From: Dioszegia crocea
Taxonomy: Eukaryota; Basidiomycota; Tremellomycetes; Tremellales; Bulleribasidiaceae
Reading direction: 5' to 3'
Length of the DNA: 64,000 bases
Assembly: GCA_001600615.1 (NCBI GenBank)
Contig: BCKK01000005.1
Coordinates: 310,001 to 374,000, forward strand
Part shown: piece by piece, positions 21,197-33,757 of the stretch
Position numbering within the stretch: position 1 is the first letter of the stretch
How the letters are laid out: every line of letters starts with the position of its first letter
Notes under the pieces: model-generated
Database searches by the model: none
What the model was told of the DNA's origin: nothing
The model's input: only the letters and a program-made list of their open reading frames with translations
Program-made: the position numbers and the translations under genes

Positions 21197-24111
21197 ATGG
21201 ATAGAGCGTCGGCAGTCGGCGGCGGCGCCGTCTCACCACCTGCTCGATCCATCCCTAGCACACCCAACTCCCAAAGCAGTGCTACTCGCCCTTCTCGACC
21301 TTTCTCACCTTCCCCACCACGGGATAACATTCATACCGCATCTCGGCCCCCATCGCTCTTCCTCGGCGCCGGTTCACCTACCACTCCTGGCCTAACCGGT
21401 CCTGGCGGTATCCACATTCCTCCTTTACCCGATACTCCTGATAGCGGTCAAGCAACGCCTTACGACGGGATGCCGCGTCATGAGATATCAGAGGATCTCT
21501 TTGGGTATGGTGATCGAGAGATTAGGGGGAGGAGGACCAGCAGTAGGATTGGCCGACCGGGGCAGGTCGATCGGACGCCTGCTATTGCGGAGATTGCATC
21601 AGGAAGGGATAGCTTGAGTATGGTTCGCTCAATGAGGTGAGTCGGGTCTTTGGCCGATATGTATGTAGCTGACAATGAAGCACTGGTTCCTTATCCAGTT
21701 CTTCCTCCGATTCACCCCCTCTCGGCTCCGCTTCTATCCTAGCTACTCTCGCCTCCGAAGCTGAAATTCCAAGCATCTCCCCTTCCTCTAGCCGACACTT
21801 GTCTGGTCGGTCCACACGATATGCCACTCCTGTCCCTGACGACCGTTCACCGCTCAGTCCCCAAAGCGCGCACGTAGATCGGACGAGTATATCCAATCCC
21901 TCCGGAATTCCCAGCTCCAGATCCATGCCAAGGCTGCACCAGCCCACAGTCGTCCGCTCGACTTCAGGCAAGGGCGTCTCCTTTCTACCTCCTCCTGGGC
22001 ATGTCGTGGCTGCCAGCAGCTCGAGTGTTGCTCGGTCTCGAGTGGCGAGTGCCAGCACATCGGCGCGCTCGATGTCGCCTGCTATGGGCGGCGGAGAAAC
22101 GGAAAGGGCGGCGAGGTATCATTCTTTCCACGGCGGCACGACTACTCGGCCTAGTCTTAATACCTACTTTGGCGGCCTGGGCCCACCGGTCAGCTTTACA
22201 TCGGCGGGTCCGCCAGTCATGGCTGGACCTCGTACACGGGATGAGGAGGACGAAGCGGCGGAGGATGTGTTGGAGAAGGGTGTGATTGAGGTGGAGCAGG
22301 GTGATACGGCGACGGAGGCGTCTGGAGAAGGGCCAGTGACCCCGGTTACCCCATATGGTATCAGCAGCCGCGCGACTCCGGGTTCTACTCATACCAGAGA
22401 CACAACTGCCGATTCGGCTACCACTCCTTCCTCTCCTCACATCGAAATCAAATCTCGCGACAAGGCGGAAGAAGATTTCCCTTCTCAGTCACGAACCACT
22501 GCCGATTCTGACAGGGTCACCTCGATGGCGTCGACGTTTGACGAAGAGGTGGATGTTCAGCAACACATCGCTCGGGCGGGAGAGATCCTCTCGGCTGCTG
22601 CGTCTCACGGGATCGACGATGAGGCGGCGGCCGAGGGTGATCATGACGAGGCTCGGGCGACAGACCGGTCGACGGATCCCGACAATGGCGGCGGTACAAG
22701 CACAAAGGGCGAAGTCGCTGATGCCACGCAGCCGGACAACAACTTCACCGGTCCGAGTATATCGTTCTTTGATGGTAGTCTATCGGCGTCCATGATGGAT
22801 GCTCGTGAACATGGGGATTATCCTTTCGATATAGAGGTTTCGGAAGAGGGAGAGGCGGCTGCGGATTCCACAGGGGAAGAAGAAGAGGTGCCCGGGGAGA
22901 TTGTATTGGGGAGCACGGCGATGTCGGGGGATGTTCAAGGATCAGATAGTTCTGGGTCAGGCGGAGCGCCCTCGGCGGAGCAATCTGAGTCGGGCCCCTC
23001 AAGCGATGATGTGGACGAAGGGGTGGAAGAGCAGGAAGATGAGTCTGATGAGTATGAGCTATTCGAGCCACATATCCTGTCTGAGGTGGAGGAGGGGACA
23101 GAGGGGGGGTCGGGAGACTCCCCGGCCGAGTCTGCTGAAGCAGAGGTATGTAGGCTTCCTTCTTTGTAGGGACAGTAGGCTGACATCTAGACCTCGGATG
23201 CGCTTCAACAGATAACCCCTCTCACGACGACCGCGCCATTGCCGGCCCGCACGCCTATCCGCTCTACGATCATTGGCGACAATGCGGCGGACGTGGCAGA
23301 TCAATGCACGGCCAGATCAGGCCCTGAAGAGAACACATCAGCTGGTGCGGCACTGACACATCGCGAAACCGCTCGATCAGCCATTACCAGCGGCCCCTCC
23401 ACTCTGCCAGGCGAGATCGACAGTGATAAGGCGGAGACTTCACAAGAGGCTACTCGAGACAAGCCTGAAGTGGAAGGAGACGACAATCAAGAGGTCCTCA
23501 ACTCGTCCCAGTCTTCTGAAGGCAGCAGTCTACCTAGATCGGTGAGCCGAGAGACCATCGTATGTTCTGGCTTAAGGCCAAACATGTGCATTGGCTGACA
23601 TTCATAGCTCAATGAAATCACGGACGAGGATGTCGAGGAAAGGACAGTCTCTCTCGTCGGGACTCCAGCGGTCCCGAGGACGATCCGAGCACAGCCGGCT
23701 CCAGGCGCTGTGTACGTCCCGCCTTATCGACCCCGCAAAGTGAATCCGCACCGTACATATCGGCTCTCCCCTCCTTCCACGATTCCACCAGGAGCAGGCG
23801 ATATATTTGCCGTTACACTCATTGCGGGTCTCTCTCGGCAATCTCGGACAGACGCTTTGTCCCTCACTATCCCCCACATTGAGCTATACCTCGCATGGAG
23901 CGAACCTCGGAATTGGCTCTGGGTCCCGGCAAGAAAGTACATCCCCGCTGGGATGGACATTCGGCTGGTCAATCCAGGGGCAGTGGTGGATGATCCAGCG
24001 GCAAGCTGGTTGACGGAGAGACAGAAGAGGAAGGATGGGTTCGTCAGGATTGTGATCAAGGAGGTGGTTGGACGCTTGCCTATCGTTTGGCGGATTGCGG
24101 GTTGGATTTGA
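21197..24111 (+). CDS. long Ser/Pro-rich and acidic protein with a conserved-looking C-terminal domain
   Basis: Four exons. Exon 1 ends at about 21636; the next begins TTCTTCCTCCGATTC at about 21700. Two further introns lie at about 23143-23190 (GTATGTAGGC donor) and 23562-23606. The N-terminal two thirds are low-complexity: Ser/Pro/Thr-rich with many SP sites, then Glu/Asp/Ser-rich (EEGEAAADSTGEEEEVPGE, SSDDVDEGVEEQEDESDEY). The last about 150 residues are compact: PPGAGDIFAVTLIAGLSRQS, TIPHIELYLAWSEPRNWLWV, KYIPAGMDIRLVNPGAV and FVRIVIKEVVGRLPIVWRIA. No signal peptide or clear membrane span. I do not recognise a family. The composition suggests a phosphorylated scaffold, but this is inference from composition only. 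Stop TGA is at 24109-24111. Confidence 0.65.
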
Positions 24112-24794
24112 ACATTGTATGATTTGGGTCTTAGGGTTTCCAGTGGAGTGATTGTACATAGAAGATATTAGACAGACTCATACACGTTGTAGTAGGTGTT
24201 AGTTAGTACCTGTTCATGTAGCCAGTGAGTAGCAGTGAGAGGAAAGGGTTGGCGTCGTCATTTGATTGATTGCCCTGAAACGTCAGGGGGTAATTGTACG
24301 TAACTTAAAGTTTTCTGCCCCTGAACCCTCTTTTTGGATTAGCGGGGTGTTGACTGCGGCCGGCCATTCCTATTCACTATCAATCCTTCCTCTCCCCTTT
24401 CATCCCTTACGACCTTGTATCAATAGAGGGTCAGCATCGTTCAGCTCGACAGAATACGCGAGAGGAACTTCGTATAAGCGGCCACGCTTTTTCCTCAACG
24501 CAAAGGGACACTTTTTCGAGCTTTCTCACTTTTGCAAACACCTTGCCGCCGCCCGATCTTCCCGTGCACAGCTTCGCGCTTTCGACATCTGCGCAAATTC
24601 CTTTCCTACCAGAGTAAGTTGACACCTGGTGTTGCAAGACATCTGAGCTACCGCACGAACACGCGGTCCTGCTTGGAATCTTTATGATTGGCCCATTGGT
24701 TGAATTGCATCGCGTTCGGTCGCTGACCCAATCAGTCAGGAACCGCCAACCTATTATGAGCCGATAGGGTCGACCATCCTACACTCCTACGACC
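24112..24794 (+). promoter_or_regulatory. chitin synthase promoter with a probable 5'-UTR intron
   Basis: A long 683-bp upstream region with a CT-rich leader (about 24365-24420). A donor GTAAGTTGAC at 24614 and a branch-acceptor pair GCTGACCCAATCAG ending at 24735 suggest a 122-nt intron in the 5' UTR, ending 59 bp before the ATG at 24795. Confidence 0.4.
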
Positions 24795-27700
24795 ATGTCA
24801 CGTCCCCAAGGACCTGCGTCCAACGTGTCCTTTTCCGATAATCTCCCCGCCCCTCCTTCTCGTCGTGCAAATGAATTACCCCCTCGTCCCCCAGCCAAAG
24901 GCGCTCCGTCAAAATCATCGCTGTCTTCCAGCTCGGCATTTTCGCCCAATGAGCCTACACTAGGCTATCAGGGGGACTATATCGATGCGGGCGCACAGCA
25001 GGGATTCAGTGCTGGGGGCGCGGATGTGAGGCGGAAGAAGTCTATGGTCAGGCCGGAGAGAGAGAGGATCGATCCCGGTCATAGATTATGGCACTATCGA
25101 GAACATGCCGCGGAGGATGGAATGACTGTGATGCCTAGTTGTAAGTTGATTGAACTGCTTGATCTTGACTTAGCTCATCATTTAGCCACTGGAAATCAAC
25201 CTTTAGGTCAAGGCGCCCCGAACCTGCGTCGCGGCAAATCCCTTCTCAACCGCGATTCCGATCAACCCGAAGCTGGCATGAACATCTTCAAACGCAACAC
25301 TATCCGCCGACGCGCGTCTCAGGCAGCACGGGCGCAACAGCAGGCGCCAAATTCTACCCAGAACAACCGCGTCGCGATCCCAGCCAGCGGCGATCACGCG
25401 TGCGGGTGTCTTGGCGACTTTGCACCGGGCCCAAAGGACGGCTGGATGGTGTACTGCTTCATCATCACCTGCTGCATCCCCGGATTTGTCCTTTCGGGCC
25501 TGTTCGGTCGAAAAACACCCGACGCACAGCGAGCGTGGAGAGAAAAGATCGGGCTAGTCAGCATCGTCGCGATGTTGATGGCTTTGGTCGGTTTCTTCAC
25601 TTTCGGTTTTACCCAGACCGTCTGCGGTACACAAGCTCTCCGAATTGCCGGCGGGCAGGCGAATAATGGTACGCTCGTCATCAACGGGTACGCGTACGAT
25701 TTTGCGAATTGGCGACACCCTGCCGCTGGCTCTACGTTCAACGGCTCGACCAGTCCACTGTACATGACTCAATACATGGCCGGCGGCAAGGACGCCAGTT
25801 TCCTCTTCCAAAAGGTCAACCAGAAGTGCTACGGCCTCATTCGGCCTGCTGCTGGTTCAGCCATTAACACCAATGCCGCTGGCGAGATGGGCTGGTATTT
25901 CCCCTGTAATCTGCACCAGCAGAACACCTCCCTCCCTACCAACGTCACTGGCGTTGAGCGACCGACCAACTGCCACACCACTACCCGAGGGCGACAGTCT
26001 CTTGCGGCTGAAGTCCCCGTTGCGGAGATCTACTACACCTGGGACAGAATAGTCAATTCAAACCGAAACTTGGGCGTGTACAAATCGTGAGTCAGTAAGA
26101 GGTTACCACTGACCTCAGCTATGTACTCGATTTCGACCTGCTTAACTGGCTCGGTACGGGTCAGGTGGTCTACCCAGCCTTCTTCGATACGATCAAAAAC
26201 CGTAATGCCACCTTCACAGGGAAGGATATCACTGGCTATGTTGAGCGTAACGAGTTGAACAACTACGCCGATTGCTTGGCGGATATCATTCAGGTCGGCT
26301 TCATTGACTCCACCTCTATTGGATGTGTCGCATCGTCCATCGTCCTCTACACCTCGCTCGTCTTTATCCTCGGCGCGGTCGGGATCAAGTTCGGGATGGC
26401 AGTGGTGTTTGGGTGGTTCCTCAGTTGGCGATTGGGGAACTTTAAAGGAGAGTCGTACCAGCAGCGGATGAAGCGGGCGGCGGAGATTGAACAATGGACG
26501 GACGACATTTACAAGGCGGCTCCGGGATACATGAGGCCCAACGCCAAGAACACCCGGAAGACGGTCTTCTTCCCCACGACCTCTCGATTCAGTAAAGCTG
26601 AGCCGATGATGGTCGGCGCCGGCCGCCCGACTACCGCGTACAATCTTGCGGTCGACAAGGGCTCTCGCCAGCAAAGCATGTACGGAAACAAGCTCGGTCC
26701 CACCCCGCCCGGCTCGCCGATGCTGCGCAACAGCCGATCCTCCACTTCCCTCCCCTTCCGCGATGAATCCCATCAGTCCCTCTCGGACCAAGCGTCCAGC
26801 AACTGCCCCTTCCCCCTCGGCAATGTTGTCCCTCAACCCGCTACCGACTTTGAGCCATTCGGCTACCCTCTTGTCCACTCCATCTGCCTCGTCACCGCTT
26901 ACTCTGAATCGATCGACGGTCTCCGAACCACCCTCGACTCCCTTGCGACTACCGACTACCCCAACAGCCACAAGTTGCTGCTTGTCATTTGTGACGGGAT
27001 GGTCAAGGGGTCCGGCTCGAAACAATTCACCCCCGATATCGTTCTCGGAATGATGACGGAACTCGTCGAGGCGCCCGAGGAGACCGAGTCTCACTCGTAC
27101 GTCGCCATTGCGGACGGTCACAAGAAGCACAACAAGGCAAAGGTCTATGCTGGTTTCTACAACTATGACGACTCCACTGTTGAGACGAGCAAGCAGCAGC
27201 GGGTGCCGATGGTGCTCGTCGCCAAGGTCGGAAATGACATGGAGCGGAACGATGCCAAACCTGGAAACCGAGGGAAGCGAGATTCGCAAATTGTCCTCAT
27301 GAGCTTTTTGCAGAAAGTCATGTTTGACGAGCGGATGACTACGTTTGATTACGAGTTCTTCAACTCCATCTGGCGTAGTACCGGCATCACTCCCGATCGG
27401 TTCGAGACGGTACTTTGTGTTGATGCCGATACCAAAGTCTTCCCCGATTCCCTCACCCGAATGAACGCCTGCATGGTGAATGATACCGAGATCATGGGGT
27501 TGTGCGGAGAGACTAAGATTGCCAACAAGTCCGAGAGCTGGGTTACCATGATTCAAGGTGAGTACAAATTCTAGCTAAGCTTACCATAGTCTTCGAATAC
27601 TACATCTCGCACCACCTTACCAAAGCCTTCGAATCGGTATTCGGAGGTGTCACCTGTCTTCCAGGGTGTTTCTCGATGTACCGAATCAAAGCACCCAAGG

Positions 27701-29200
27701 GTGACCGGGGTTACTGGGTTCCGATCCTTGCCAACCCGGATATCTGCGAACACTACTCGGAAAACATTGTCGACACCCTCCACAAGAAGAACCTCTTGCT
27801 TCTGGGTGAAGATCGATACCTCTCCACCCTGATGCTGAAAACCTTCCCCAAGCGAAAAATGGTCTTCTGTCCTCAGGCCGTCTGTAAGACGGTCGTCCCC
27901 GAGCGATTCCGCATCCTGCTCTCGCAGCGACGACGATGGATCAACTCGACCGTCCACAACTTGTTCGAACTCATGCTGGTCCGAGATCTCTGCGGGACGT
28001 TCTGCTTCTCCATGCAGTTCGTCGTGTTTATGGATCTCGTCGGTACACTTGTCCTACCCGCCGCCATCAGTTTCACCGTCTACATCATCATCATCACTAT
28101 CCTCCCCCAGAGCGTCACCAACATGGAGAAACCCATCATCTCCCTCATCCTCCTCGCTGTAATCTTGGGTCTCCCCGGTCTGCTCATCGTCATTACATCC
28201 CGAAAGGTCGCGTATGTCGGGTGGATGTTGGTTTACCTCCTCTCCCTTCCTATCTGGAATTTGGTCCTCCCTGCCTATGCCTACTGGCATATGGACGATT
28301 TCACATGGGGTGAGACGAGAAAGATTGTCGGCGAGCACAAGGAAGAGGCGCATGGCGGTAAACAAGGACAATTCAACTCGAGAGATATTGTCATGAAGCG
28401 CTGGGTCGAATTTGAGCGTGAGCGCAGGTGGAAGAACGGGACGGCGAGCAGGGACAGTGGCTTGTTTGATGTGGTACAGCGATCGAGCAGTCCAAGAAGG
28501 TGAGCCAATACTGATGAACGATGCTGATTTCAGCCACATCCCCTCTAACCGATACTCGATGACATCCACGAGCGAGACATACATGTCTGGAGGCTTTGGC
28601 ACATCAGAGAGCAATCCTCTTTTCCGCCAGAGCAACAGTATGGCGTCCATGAGCCCTTACAACGAAAAGCAAGATCCCACCGGTATTCCCCAACTTGCCC
28701 TACCGCCCGCTCGGCCAATGATGCCTTCACCCGCTTCGTCGGAATCTGGACGCACCGATCCGAACAGATTACCCCCGGCGCCAGCCTACCCCTACGACTA
28801 CCCCACCAACGAGACATTCAGGGACGATTCGGACGCGCCAATCCTTTCGGGTTTCCCTGCTTCCCCGGATAACTACCGCCCACCCTCCTCATTCCACCAG
28901 CCGCAGTCCCAGGCGCCAGTCCAGGTATATCCTACCAAGGAGGATACACGACAGCGGCAACCGTCGGCCCACAGCCGTGGTGTCTCGCTTGTCGACGCCG
29001 GACCTGTACCTGCCGCGCCGCACGACCCGGTTCGAAGGGTGTCGAGGCATCAGCGAAGGAGCTCGTCCAGGAACCAACTGGTCAGCCCGGTGACGGGTAG
29101 TAGTAACTCGTCGCATCTGCCACCAGGAGCGGTAAGTCATGATCTATTACATGCTCAGTCAGAACAGAAGCTGATGACATAGGCCCCACCACGGCTTTGA
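24795..29200 (+). CDS. CHS3: class IV chitin synthase (CHS3/ChsD type)
   Basis: A membrane GT2 enzyme that polymerises UDP-GlcNAc into cell-wall chitin. The N-terminus is cytosolic and Pro/Ser-rich. The first membrane pair is [20 protein letters not shown] and [20 protein letters not shown], followed by a large extracytosolic loop with N-glycosylation sites, then a span near [20 protein letters not shown]. The catalytic domain has [14 protein letters not shown] donor binding, VDADTKV (DxD), [16 protein letters not shown], the EDRYL acid motif (about 27810) and QRRRW (about 27930). C-terminal spans follow ([57 protein letters not shown]). The tail is long, Ser/Pro-rich and probably cytosolic. 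Introns are near 25140, 26089, 27558, 28500 and 29134. The large loop and absence of a myosin motor indicate class IV. The symbol follows the yeast name; tremellomycetes may have more than one class IV paralogue. Confidence 0.93.
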
Positions 29201-29633
29201 CAAAGGAAGCGAGTAGTGTAGTTCCCCTCTCTGGACAATGACTTTCTCACGATTTGATGGACGTTTCGATTAGAGTATTCATTTTACCCCTCCTAGGCTC
29301 TTCATGTTTTTCTAGCTAGTTTGTTTTATGTTTTGTGGAGCCAATCAGGCTGGAAGTCAAATGCATATACGACCTGGACATATTGCATGGCTGTACAGGG
29401 CTACATATGGTGCAATGAAACGAGCAAGTGCCGACTCGACGATGTGGTCAAGTGACCATGGAGGACGTCGCTAGGAATCGTCAGAGTATGATTAAGGGCC
29501 GACGTGTCGGAGGGCCAGGAGACGAAGAAGGGTCAGAGCTGCGACCCCAAACATATCATAGCACATTATACTGCATGTCAAATTCACCCTGACTCTATAT
29601 TATCAATCACCCTTGATCCCTTAATCTGACGCC
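29201..29633. other. convergent intergenic spacer
   Basis: A 433-bp spacer between the chitin synthase stop (+) and the GH79 stop (-), with A/T-rich 3' flank sequence. No gene seen. Confidence 0.45.
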
Positions 29634-31501
29634 TTAGAAACAGCCAAAGGTGATGAGCACCGCCTCCGTGTCCTTCACTGAGATGGTAGCCGTGCCGTTG
29701 ATGATGTCGTAGACTTCGACGAGCTGCGTGCCGACCGCCTCGCAAGTGCCGTTGGCGAAGGTCTGGCCGCCGAATGTCGACCGACCACCCATGTCTTGCA
29801 TATCGTAGGCAGATTCGGTACTCAAGCGCTTGGCTTGGATCGTGGTGTAGCCAGAGGGGAGCTTGGTCAACTGAACGCGCTGGGTGCCTCGGGTGGTGGT
29901 GCCGTTGCTGCGGGTGGTGTTGGTGTCGTACAGTTTGGTGTTCATGAGGACGATCTTCGACAGCTTGTCGGACTCGCCATAGATGGAGTAGGCGGCCAAG
30001 GTGGTGTTGCCGTTGTCGAGCTGGGCGATTTGCTTCGCTCCGTTGAGGGAGGTGGAAGCAAAGTACGCTCCTGATACATCAGCACTACCCACGTTGCGAC
30101 AAAGAACCAGTACTTACCGTACCAAGGGGACTTGACAAAGTCGTGGCCGAAGAAGCAGTACGCGCCTGCTTGTCAGCTTGGGTTATCATGCAGGGCCGTC
30201 AAGCTTACACTTAGAGGTGGTGCCGTGGTGGAAGTACAAGCGCTCGAAGCCGTTCAAGACACCCTGGAAGACGTAGTCGGCCACCCACATGCCGGCGCCA
30301 AAGGTAGGAGAGATACCGCCGCCTCCACAAGACGCTGTCAAGTCAGCCACTGGCCAGCTGCAGACTTCCAAGCATCAGACTTACCGGAGTTGGTCTCGCC
30401 CATGACCATTGAGATGTTGGCGGCGTTCGCAGCTGCTGCGTCGTCGTGAAGCCTGCCTTTGGACATGTAGGAGTGGATATCCGAGTGTGACATGAGAACT
30501 TCAAGGTGGGTTTGGGTTCCTCGGCAAGCCGTCTGGGGATACAGGTGGTCGGCGATCGTTCGAATGGTGGAGAGCGTGCCGGCAGTCTTCATCTGGCCCA
30601 AGAGCAACGATGAAGCCCACTCGAGGTAGTTGCCGGCCTGAACCAAGGCCTTCTTGGTGACCGTGGTCTCGAAGGCTCGCTGGTACTTGATCTCCGTCTG
30701 ACCGTCGACTAGCTGGGTCCAGTTCTGACCTCCGGCGATAGGATCGGAGTTGTTGTAGACTATACGAGCAGTCAGCATAGGGCACACTTACAGACGACCT
30801 CACCACGACAGACGAAAGCACTCACGGTCAGGCTCATTGCCGAACTCAATAGCGTGTACATCTTGGATCGTGTCCACCACGCACTTCGCCGCAGCCATGG
30901 TGTTGTTGAGTTTGTCCAGGCGGCGATTGAGACCGTAGGTGTACTCGTGACCGGGCAACTGCTTCTGCAGGTCGAAGAACCTAGCACAGTTAGTTCGAGC
31001 TCCCAACTGTAGAGCAGACAGCTTACGAGGGGCCATATGTGAGACTGATCGGCGCATCGAACTTGGAAGGGCTTGTGTAGTTCAAGGGTGTCGAGAGGTT
31101 CGGGTCGTATGTCGCTCGGTCCCTGTATCACAGTAAGCGGGTGCCCAACCACAAAGTGAAGCAGACAGAACTTACTGAGTGGTGCCACCGATTCGAATAG
31201 GGATAGGGCCGCCGGCGGCTTGACCCAGTTGCTTGAAGCATGATTTGATTGGGTTGTAAGCCTCGGCTTCGAACCACTGAGGCCAGCAGTAGAATTCGAT
31301 CCTGTGAGGGGTCAGCGAGATGTAGAAGGGTGTAATTGAGTGAACTTACGACACGCCTATGGGGTTGGCGTTTCGAACCGGCCGCTTAGTACCATCCATA
31401 GCGCTGAAGGTGATGGTCCCATCGTTCTCGCGCTTCTCCACCGCGATAGATGCCGCCAGAAGGGGGAGGAGACCGAATAAGAGTAGGTGATTGTGTAGCA
31501 T
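29634..31501 (-). CDS. secreted GH79 family beta-glucuronidase
   Basis: A predicted extracellular retaining glycosidase that removes glucuronic acid (or its 4-O-methyl form) from plant or fungal polysaccharides. The start at 31501 is followed by a clear signal peptide (MLHNHLLLFGLLPLLLAASI). About seven exons encode a TIM barrel and a C-terminal beta domain. IEFYCWPQWFEAEAYNP and GGPIPIRIGGTTQ are at the N-terminal end. HAIEFGNEPD (about 30835) carries the acid/base Glu, and ISMVMGETNS (about 30395) carries the nucleophile Glu. ASCGGGGISPTFGAGMWVAD and GFERLYFHHGTTS follow, then the Glyco_hydro_79C-like end (ISVKDTEAVLITFGCF). Several NxT/S sites are present. It is divergent from the BNR_4 gene over a 508-bp spacer that has a TATATA about 50 bp from this start. 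GH79 is firm; the exact substrate is inferred. Confidence 0.87.
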
Positions 31502-32009
31502 TCTGAGAGTTTCTTGTCTGTCATAGAGCTGAACGGGGTCAAGTCCATCATATATAAGTTAGTGAAGAGTCAGTACCAAGTGGGGAAAGTAACGAGTTGG
31601 CTCTACGGTAGATTGATGCCCCGTGGATCCCCCACTCTGATCGTTAGTGCAATCCGGGCCCCCACGGGCCGCTATGAACCGTTCCGCCCAGCCGTAAGCA
31701 TCGTCACGCGCGACGGCTAGGTATTTGACAGAGTTTGACACTAAGGAAGAGGAGCGGAACCCCAAAATATGAACTCGATCAATCAGTGCCACAAGGTGCC
31801 ATGCGGCGAATATGAGGGCGACTAGATTCCCCGCGCTCGGTGCCGAATTACCCCGCATTACCCCGGGCCCGAGGCGGCAGGCGGCGGAGCTTTACGCCGA
31901 TTACGTACTGAGGCTAGGACTGTCTGTCAAGGATCAGCCAGCCTTCGACCTCTCAGAGCTCAGATCTCAGAGTCCCTCCCATACACCCGTCTAGCAGGCA
32001 GAACTCGAC
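31502..32009. promoter_or_regulatory. shared divergent promoter of GH79 and BNR_4 genes with CreA/Mig1-type sites
   Basis: SYGGRG-type words (the consensus of the CreA/Mig1 glucose repressors) lie at 31580-31585 (GTGGGG), 31630-31635 and 31660-31665 (CCCCAC), 31829-31834 and 31851-31856 (CCCCGC), and 31861-31866 (CCCCGG). About two would be expected by chance in this length. ATTACCCCG is directly repeated at 31847 and 31857. A TATATA on the GH79 side lies at about 31549-31556. Confidence 0.45.
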
Positions 32010-33757
32010 ATGTCCTACACTCTCGGAATGACAAGCCCTTTGGGCATCGAGCCGGATACGACTAACCACCTGAACGGTGGATCGTCCCAGCAGGAGTCAA
32101 TCGTAAGCTATAACGGTATGTCGCTGTCTGGCTCGACTAGAGTCGAGTTTTGCAAGGCTGACACCGAGACAGGTTACCAGTACGTGGGGTACTGGCGAGA
32201 TGCCAGCAGTAAAAGTGGTTGTCGACATATGATTCTGGCCAGGAGGCGGTATGAGGAGAATGTCTGGAAGGAGATTGAGTTTACAGACTATGAACAGACC
32301 ATTGATGACGGCCATAATGTTCGTGACCTCTCTGAAGAGCGAGAAGCTGTACTGACCTATACTTATAGACCATCTGCATCGGTATCTGCGTTGCTGACGG
32401 GACCTTACACGCTGCGTACGACCATCATGATACCCCTTTGAACTACCGCGTCTCGTCTCCGGGCTTAATCACCAACCCTTCCCAGGTCCAGTGGAGCACC
32501 GAGTCTTTCGGATCGACAATGCACGCGCTGCCGATAGGCGTACCAGTAGGGCATAGAGATTACTTCGAGGTGAGCAATGTCCAAATCCGTGCAGAGATGC
32601 CTGCTGACATGATCCTAGGAAGTCACTTACCCCCGCTTTGTTGCCCTCACCCAACCCCGCGGAGGTCTCGCGCTCGAATACCGTACTGGCATATCCGGAC
32701 TGGGCGACTGTTGGCTGTTTGTGTACAACGGCGATGGTTCAGACACTTGGATCAAGCGGGGCAAATACCTGCAGGGGGTCGAGAACAACCCGTAAGTACC
32801 CGAATCCCAGCGACAATAGCTCCGCTAATATGTGTGCAGATATCTGAACGGCATTGATGTGGACGCCGAGGGAGCTCTACATGTGTCCTGGTGCTATAGG
32901 GATTACGTCCCCGTGACGCTGGAGCAGTCCCGAGCTCAAGCTGGTCCCAATGGTCCAGAAAATGTGAGCGCTGTGGACTTCAGAAAGGGACTTTACTGAA
33001 TCGGTGTAGAATCACGATGTCATGTATGCGTACTCACCGGCCGAGGCGGATGGATCCGGCCCCGGTCTTCGATGGTTCGTCTCCGACGGTACATTGGTCG
33101 GCAAGAGTGACGAGTCGCCCATCAAACCGGATACTAAAGGGGCTCTTGTCTTCACAGTCGCCAAGTATACGGGTGGGAGCTTGAACCAAGAAGCTCAGTG
33201 CGTCGACTGCGATGGTAACGTCCATGTCTTGAACCGGGAGCGGCATGAGGGTGTGGATCATTGGTCAGTCTGTCCTTCCGTCGGTCGCTTTGGCTGGGCT
33301 TACCTACAGGTATCACTATTGCCGTCGGGCCTTGACGAAAGACTGGTCCCGTCATCGCGTACCCATCCCTCTGCCATCCTACCTTTCGGCGCGTGGAAAG
33401 TTGCTCTCCTTGACCAAGTCACGCTCTATCGCGCTTATCTTGCCACTGGTGCCGGACTTGGTGATATACACAGCTCCCGTCGATGGGGCCTCCTTTCAAT
33501 GGGAAGAGGTCGGCCGAGTGACCAACGGTGGAGCCATCGAAGCCCCGCATGTCAAGGTCGCGCCCAACGTCACAGGAGGCCTCGAGCCGGCGATCGACGT
33601 GAGTCTGCGTTGTACAGGTTTTGTATCCAGAACTGACAGATTGCAGCGTCTCAGAGCTTCCGAGGATGGTTGTATATCTGTCTTCGTCGGGGTCACAGAG
33701 GAAGGGGTTCTCCGCAAGGAGTTGAGGGTCGTTGACTTCATGCCTAGCGATATCTAG
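32010..33757 (+). CDS. BNR_4 family protein, GH145/PL42-like (rhamnose-glucuronate cleavage)
   Basis: About six exons. The spliced start reads MSYTLGMTSPLGIEP, then NGYQYVGYWRDAS. The family hallmark follows: TIDDGHNTICIGICVADG, LHAAYDHHDTPLNYRVSSPG, YFEEVTYPRFVALTQPRGG and RTGISGLGDCWLFVYNGD. These are the DGHNT, DHH and YPRF repeats of a seven-bladed propeller (Pfam BNR_4). Later blades include GIDVDAEGALHVSWCYRDY, DVMYAYSPAEADGSGPGLRW and QAQCVDCDGNVHVLNR-like segments. From family knowledge, BNR_4 propellers include GH145 and PL42 enzymes that cleave L-rhamnose from alpha-1,4-linked glucuronate in gum arabic and arabinogalactan proteins, and ulvan lyases. The neighbouring glucuronidase supports a rhamnosyl-glucuronate role. 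There is no signal peptide from this ATG, which is unusual for a polysaccharide enzyme. Activity is inferred; the propeller family is well supported. Confidence 0.75.

Noticed and set aside
26033..27556. 507-codon open frame on the minus strand opposite the chitin synthase
   Set aside because: It mirrors the third-position C bias of the conserved chitin synthase exon, has no domain and no splice logic; it is an antisense shadow.
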